DNA of 64,000 nucleotides from contig QJPP01003463.1 of assembly GCA_003996215.1 (NCBI GenBank), positions 62,001 through 126,000 on the forward strand, in the 5' to 3' direction. The position numbers were made by a program, and so were the translations under genes. The DNA comes from Jaltomata sinuosa (Eukaryota > Streptophyta > Magnoliopsida > Solanales > Solanaceae). Below are positions 58,208 to 64,000 of this stretch, one piece after another (the first letter of the stretch is position 1; each line of letters starts with the position of its first letter). The notes under the pieces were generated by a model, which was not told the origin of the DNA, made no database searches, and worked only from the letters and a program-made list of their open reading frames with translations.

Positions 58208-58750
58208 TATTGGTTTGGTCTCGGTGTAGGCCAGGTTGCTATGTCATATTATTAGTTGGGTCTTGGTGTAGGTTGGGTTGTTATAACATATTATTAGTTT
58301 GGTCTTGGTGTAGGCTGGGTTGTTATAACATATTATTAGTTTGTTCTTGGTGTAGGCCAGGTTGTTATAACATATTGTTAGTTTGGTCTTGGTGTAGGCC
58401 GAGCTGTTATAACATATTATTAGTTGGGTCTTGGTGTAGGCCGGGTTGTTATAGGATATTATTGGTTGGGTCTTGGTGTAGGCTGGGATGTTATAACATA
58501 TTTTTAGTTTGGTCTTGGTGTAGTCCGGGTTGTTATAACATATTATTAGTTTTGTCTTGATGTAGACCAGGTTGTTATAACATACTATTGGTTTGGTCTC
58601 AGTGTAGGCCGGGTTGCTATGTTATATTGTTTGTTTGGTCTTGGTGTAGCCTGGGTTGTTATAACATATTATTAGTTGGGTCTTGGTGTAGGCCGGGTTG
58701 TTATAGCATATTATTAGTTGGTCTTGGGATAGACCGGGTTGTCATGTTAA
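58208..58750 (+). repeat. 42-bp tandem repeat, about 13 copies
   Basis: Unit: TATTAGTTTGGTCTTGGTG plus TAGGCCGGGTTGTTATAACAT. Each unit holds the palindrome TGTTATAACA. The period is a multiple of 3, so a Cys-rich 14-residue repeat ORF (58210-58560) stays open by chance. Confidence 0.92.
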
Positions 58751-59004
58751 CACTAGATGTGTGAAGGGGATCCAGGTGGGCCCGTACTATTTAAAAGAGA
58801 TTATGTGCTCATTAATTAATGTCATTAAGTGTAATAATGGCGGTCATGAATTATCAAGGTTGATAAGCTAAGGGTTGGTCTTGGTATAGACTGGGGTAGC
58901 AGGTTGGACACTTAGGTATGGTTAAGGGGAATCCTTGGAGGGTTCGGGTCATGTGTGGAAAAAGGGGAATTAGAGCTAACTCTAGTGTTGTATTATAGGT
59001 AGCA

Positions 59005-59165
59005 AGGGTAAGGTGACTTGGGAAGTCAAGGGTAAGATGACTTGGGAAGTTAAGGGTAAGGTGACTTGGGAAGTCAAGGGTAAGGTGACTTGGAAAGTCA
59101 AGGGCAAGGTGACTTGGGAAGTCATGGGTAAGGTGACTTGGGAAGTCAAGGGTAAGGTGACTGTG
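59005..59165 (+). repeat. 24-bp tandem repeat, about 7 copies
   Basis: Unit AAGGGTAAGGTGAC plus TTGGGAAGTC. Each holds TGACTTGGGAAGTCA, a perfect six-base stem with a three-base loop. Confidence 0.92.
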
Positions 59166-59744
59166 AGTCTAAGGTTAGTGTGACTCGAATGTTTGGAAAC
59201 TGAGGGAGTTGGCAGCGGAAGACTGTTGGAGGATAGGAATCAAGTTATTTAATTTTAGTCATGTATTTCCCTGTTCTGCTTATATGATGGTAGGAGTGGA
59301 TTCAGGTCGATCGATGATGCCTACCAGTACGTGTGTTTGTACTGACTCTACTTTTGCTATACCTTTTGGGTATAGTCTGGTTTCAGGTTGGTAATGTTTT
59401 ATAGGTTCGCGGCGGTGAGATCTTCAGCAACTTCTGTACTTGTTTTCCATGGCGGAAGTTGGGTCTTTTATCTCTTGTGTCATCTTGTAGTAGCTCTTGT
59501 ACCTGTTTAGAATAGATCCTAGGGGAGGGTTTTCTTTTAACTGTTGTAAAGGTTTTTCTGCAAATTCTTTAAGTTTTTTATTTTTCTAAACTAATTGTAA
59601 AAAGGATTTCTCATGTATTTAAGGGACTTAATTTAATGGTTTACTTTATTTCCGCATGTAACCTATTGGACAGGGGGTGAGTGTTTGTCTATCTAGGTGG
59701 TTAGAGTAGGCGCCCGCATGGCCCGATAGTTGAGTCGTGATAGA

Positions 59745-59757
59745 TGGTATCAGAGCC
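59745..59757 (+). promoter_or_regulatory. Primer binding site
   Basis: TGGTATCAGAGCC, two bases after the LTR end; initiator-Met-tRNA type, as in the chromoviruses. Confidence 0.9.
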
Positions 59758-61783
59758 TAGGTTGCCGGTCTCTCAGTACAAGAGCAAAATATTGAATAGG
59801 GTCTCACGGATTGGTGTGTTGACATCCACATCTAATCTTTGGGGAACTATAAGGCATTCTAGGAATTTCCACTCTTCTTTCATTCCTTCGTGTGGTTCAC
59901 ACTTGATTGTATGGGTTGAGTCCAATTGGTATCTCTCAATTCCAATTGGTATCTCAGCAAGATAAATGAGGTCTTCATACCTCGGTTATGATAGGACAAG
60001 CAAGGTAAATTGGGACTGGGAAGGTCCCAATTGGTATTTGGCTTGAGAGGCTGTGACAAGCATGGATAACCGGCTAATAGTCATCCATGGTACAAACGAG
60101 GTGAAACTTGTGAATTGATTGGCTATGATTTGCTTTTTTTTGTGACTTGAAAAAACAGATTATGGTGTGTACATTCTCGTGTGACTTATTTGAAATGCGT
60201 ATGGATTTCCAATTGGTGTGCATGCATAGTCTACGGAAGGTCATTGCGTGGAAATTTTGTGTACCTTAGAATGTTTTGGTTTGAAAAAGGGTACTACATG
60301 TTAAAAGGGCTTATTATCGATTAAGATGTTAAGGGATTGGTAACTGGGACTGTAGGGAAGCTTCGGCTTTAGGACAGTCAGAATTTTAGTTGGGAACCAT
60401 AGGAACAAGGGAGTCATTACTGTGTAATGGAGGGAAGGTAACGCTGGAAAACAATTGATTGTTGTGAATCTCTTATAAATTTTGATATGTTTTATGACGA
60501 GTTGTATTTGATTTTTTTATACGTTCAGTGCCAGGAATGGTCTTGAGGGTGGTTTAAGACCATGGCGGGACTTACAGGTTGGGAAAGTGGTAACCGGGAA
60601 GGGGGATGAGTGCTTTTAGCTGGAATAAAATTTCCTGTGTTATTACTGTCGGGACTGCTATAGCGGAAGTCACCGCTACGGCGATCCCGCTATAGTGGGA
60701 TTTTTACCGCTACCACGAAAGGGCATGGGTCAGAGTTCCTGCCTTGCTTTCCCTGGTTTTTCATGTCATTCCTGGGGCATATAAGGGCAATGGTTACATT
60801 ACGAGCTACTATGTAAAACAAGGAAATCGTCTATGGTAATAATATAGTATGCATATAAGGTGTTTGGCCTGGAATTTAACATCCATGCACGGTAAAAAGG
60901 AAAGGGTAGACATGGTCGCCTGGGGTACTGGTGAGTTTGTGATTGACCATTGGTGGGTATAGTCACCCATGTAGAATTTTGTAAGATGACTCATAATTGA
61001 CTGAGTAGTGTTGGACACTATTCATAGGCTATGAGGATAATTATTGACCGATTTATTGTTGATGATCCTTAGTGGTAGGGTCAATCGAAGGAATGGGGTT
61101 ATTAAAATGAATTCTTTAGCATTATTGTCTCTCTTTTTGACCATGATAATACCCAATGTTACTGCTCCTTGGGAGGTAGGGGTGTACCAGTTTTAGCCTT
61201 GGCTAGGGTGTAAGTGCCCAGGTAGAGTTCCCCCTAAGATGAGAGTTGACAAATCTCAGGCTAGGATGGGTTCTAATGGAAGTTTTGTTGTTGTATGGTT
61301 TAGAGGCACGCGGTGTCTCGGGGTATAGTGTTGATAGGAGTAAGGTGATAGGATGATATGTGAGGGGCTTAGTACCCCATAGGAAGCTTCCAGAATAGAG
61401 TTCGGGTTAGTAGAACTTCGGGTATAGCGGGAAAGACGTCGCCATGGTGGGATCTAGTTCCATTGCCATGGAAATTATTTTGGGTCATTCATTGAGTTTT
61501 CTTCGCTCCGGTGTTTCGATGAGGTCCCGAATTTCTTGGGCACTTGGGGAGGGGTAATCTAGTTGCCTTGTGCAGCTCAAAAGAAGGAATTCCTTGATAG
61601 AGCGGAAGTGAGTTAAATTTTTAGCTGAGTTGGGTATACCAAGGAATTGAGAGGTTTTTGGTGATTTGCGTAAGGTTATATTTATGCTGTCATGGTAGAG
61701 CATTAGGATTGAGGGACGGGCTTGTTCTTTCCCTCCACCGTAGATATCAATTGAGGATGAACAATGGGTAAATTGGTATCTGT
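59758..61783 (+). other. Internal region of the non-autonomous element
   Basis: The first 200 bp resemble the chromovirus leader (CTAATCTTTGGGG, two copies of TCCAATTGGTATCT). The rest is non-coding as far as I can see. A second CCGCTATAGCGG-type cluster sits at 60645-60720. It ends GGATGAACAATGGGTAAATTGGTATCTGT-like, the plus-strand primer area. Short ORFs (60809-61018, 61485-61703) carry no recognisable domain. This could be a packaging-only RNA (inference). Confidence 0.6.
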
Positions 61784-64000
61784 TGTAACGACTGAGTCCG
61801 TCATTATGGGTAGTCCAATCGTGCCAAGTCTTTGAGTTAGAAAACTCCAGGTTTAGGATTTTGATATTCTGGGCTAGGCTAGCCTCGGCTGGTTTTGGAG
61901 CGAGGTAGAGTCTAGGGAAATTCGAGTAAGGATGGGTTTAGGTGTCTTGTGTTAAGTTAGTTTTCCGCGTAGCCAAGATATAAAGGAGTTTGGAGGACTT
62001 TTTGGAATCGCTCTTGGGTAAGTAGAACTCCCAGAATCGCGTTTGATGTGAAGGGGTTGTTTTGGGACATCGGGGAAAGCAAGTGTATTGCGAAATGGCC
62101 AAAACTGGCAGATTTCTGGACATTTTGTCTGTGACGAGCGCGGTTAGGCGCGATAGCATCCACCGCTATAGCGGTGGAAATTACCGCTATAGCGGCGGTC
62201 AAGGGGAGGTCAACCCACTTAAGACCGCTATAGTGGCAGCCGACCGCTATAGCAGATCGGGGACCTCTATAGCGGGCCGATGGGGTTTTAATGCAGAAAC
62301 ATTCCCCAAAGCTTCAGATTTTCACAAGTTTGTTTTGGGAGAAGGGCTAGGCGATTTCCAGGCATCTTCCTCATTCTTCCATCAAATATCTTCCCTAAGG
62401 TAAGGCTTTCGTTCCCCAAACTTTGTAATACGTTTCCTATGCGGTATAATTGCTAGGAGGGACATTGGGGAAGGGTTGGAATGACCTAGGGATGATGGAA
62501 TTCGGGGAAAGAAGGGGATTCCAAGCATGTATGTTCTTGGCTATTGTTAAAAGTATGTTATTATGATCATAGGTTGTTAAATTTTCTATTTTTATTCGTA
62601 AAAATAATAGAACTAGGAGAATTAACGGTGGGAAGCCCGGGAAAAAGGGTGGAATGATCATGGGTGGCCTGGGATTTTGGGATTTGGTATAATCCAGGTA
62701 ATGTTCAGGCCTTGTGTGTTAATTATATGTACTTGTGTATTATTTTAGACCAAGAACGAGAAAGGAATCTGGAACATCGGGTTCCATGATCAATGTTTAG
62801 TCGGGAATGCAACCACGAAGCCAGAAATGTTTCATTGCAGCTGCTTGGCGGCCAGGTAGGCTAGGTTTTCATGAATAGTTAGACCTGTTTACTTTTCATA
62901 CTTATTATATAGTAGAAATGGAGAATCCATGTTTTAAGCCTTCGGGCACGGAGTCTTGCGGATTTGGGTTGGTTGTGTTGTTTCTAGGATGTACGGAATG
63001 GCTGGTCTTGTGGGTTGTATTGTGTGGTTAGCTTATTCATTTTGGTATGGCCAGTTGATAGGTCACGGGACTAGTGTGTCGGGAAGTTTTGGGGAACCAG
63101 GAAGGTGCTTGGGAAGCATATGAGAATGGGAATAGGAAACTCCTAGGTGGGGTTTCAGGAATGGTTGTGGCCTGAGGCTTAGCGGTGGTCTTGCTAAGGT
63201 TAGGAGGGGAATTTGTGTGGCATGCGTGTATGTTTATTAAAATAAAAAGGGCAAACCGAGAATATAGTCTTCGGACGGGAATATGTGGTTCGTATTTGTA
63301 CCCAGAAAAGGGGTAGGTGATGGCTTCGTATTTCTACAAATGTGTATATTAATTGTACTCGTTATCTGAGTAATTGTGTGCATTACATTGCTTAGGGGAA
63401 TTTTGTGGAATGTCTAAGTTCGGTTTACAGTCTATGTTTGAATGGGTTTTACTTGTTAGCTTTACAAGAGGTGTGCATTCCTTCTATTGACTGTTGTTGT
63501 TGATATTCGGTTGGCTCGGGTACCACGCCTGGTACGGGTATAACACATGGTTGGCACGGGTACCACGCCTGGTACGGGTATAACGAATAGTTGGCACGGG
63601 AACCACGCCTGATATAGGTTACTATTCAGTTGGCTCGGGTGCCACGCCTGGTACGGGTTTACTTTATTGCATATTGCATTGTGATTATTGTATTGCATTG
63701 GCTGATATTGGTTCCTTGAGTGAATCGGGCTGTTTTGGAAATTGTGATACTTGTTGGTGGTCCTTGAGCGACCAGGAATCCTATTATATTATTGGTTTGG
63801 TCTCAGTGTAGGACGGGTTGCTATGTCATATTATTAGTTTGGTCTTGGTGTAGGTCGGGTTGTTATAACATATTATTAGTTTGGTCTTGGTGTAGGTCGG
63901 GTTGTTATAACATATTATTAGTTTGGTCTTGGTGTAGGACGGGTTGTTATAACATATTGTTAGTTTGGTCTTGGTGTAGGCCGGGATGTTATAACGTATA
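61784..64000 (+). repeat. 3' LTR of the non-autonomous element, cut by the window
   Basis: Begins TGTAACGACTGAGTCC and follows the 5' LTR in order: GATATAAAGGAG TATA box (61978-61988), CCGCTATAGCGG cluster (62145-62280), GTACCA array (63505-63660) and the start of the 42-bp array (63785 onward). About 1.35 kb should lie beyond the edge. Confidence 0.85.

Larger units (their letters stand above)
56180..59742 (+). repeat. 5' LTR of the non-autonomous element
   Basis: 3563 bp, from TGTAACGACCGGGTCC to GAGTCGTGATA. ACATAAAGGA at 56368 is the candidate TATA box. It contains four arrays: 56525-56697, 57920-58075, 58208-58750 and 59005-59165. The first 1.9 kb resembles chromovirus LTRs; the last 1.5 kb is specific to this family and to 10777-11213. 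No coding sequence is recognised. Confidence 0.85.
56180..64000 (+). mobile_element. Large non-autonomous LTR retrotransposon (LARD-like), right end off window
   Basis: 5' LTR 56180-59742, primer site 59745-59757, internal 59743-61783, then a 3' LTR from 61784 past the right edge. The internal region is only 2041 bp and I found no gag, protease, RT, RNase H or integrase motif in it. Both LTR starts (TGTAACGAC), the sequence before the 3' LTR and the primer site match the chromoviruses, which could supply proteins in trans (inference). The LTRs differ at many positions, so the insertion is old. It interrupts the LTR at 54934-56179. Confidence 0.82.

Noticed and set aside
58210..58560. 116-codon ORF with a Cys-rich 14-residue repeat
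   Set aside because: The 42-bp period is a multiple of three, so the frame stays open by arithmetic. The array is non-coding LTR sequence and the partner LTR starts the same array without a conserved start.
58208..59165. Regular repeats that could look like a CRISPR array
   Set aside because: Units are contiguous with no unique spacers and no cas genes, in a plant LTR.

Overview
This is plant nuclear DNA, most likely a dicot with a large, repeat-rich genome. A tRNA-derived SINE of the Au type and the style of the Ty3/gypsy and Ty1/copia elements suggest Solanaceae, but that assignment is an inference. I found no convincing single-copy host gene, no rRNA or functional tRNA gene and no CRISPR array. 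Nearly everything is retrotransposon sequence, mostly old, nested and broken.

Layout. 1-2640: minus-strand chromovirus-type LTR with a 959-bp internal tandem duplication. 2640-8380: 3' LTR, polypurine tract and tandem-repeat-rich 3' untranslated region of a minus-strand gypsy element (Tat/Ogre-like by structure). 8381-10776: LTR and 3' end of a second minus-strand gypsy element, with a related LTR at 13486-14659. 10777-11213: 3' end of an LTR from a long non-autonomous family. 11214-13349: unclear, probably a degraded LTR. 15043-19224: AT-rich DNA with microsatellites, a SINE and a SINE-like fragment. 19225-26337: plus-strand chromovirus (5' LTR, PBS, decayed gag-pol), cut near the end of pol by an LTR plus gag start of another gypsy family (26338-30194). 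30195-33936: LTR fragment and minus-strand gypsy remnant with the RT core deleted. 33937-47906: minus-strand copia element split by a minus-strand chromovirus with both LTRs (35733-45359). 47907-54933: copia-type LTR/leader and a second decayed minus-strand copia element. 54934-56179: LTR fragment of the 26338 family, interrupted at 56180 by a large non-autonomous element (LTR 3563 bp, internal 2041 bp without gag or pol) that runs off the right edge.

How the parts relate. The non-autonomous element has the same LTR start, a similar polypurine-tract region and the same initiator-Met-tRNA primer site as the two chromoviruses, so it could have been mobilised in trans by their proteins. The most unusual recurring signal is non-coding: LTRs from several unrelated lineages carry arrays of short repeats, and in most arrays the unit holds a perfect palindrome or hairpin. 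The arrays differ in sequence but share dyad symmetry. All functional ideas about them are inference.
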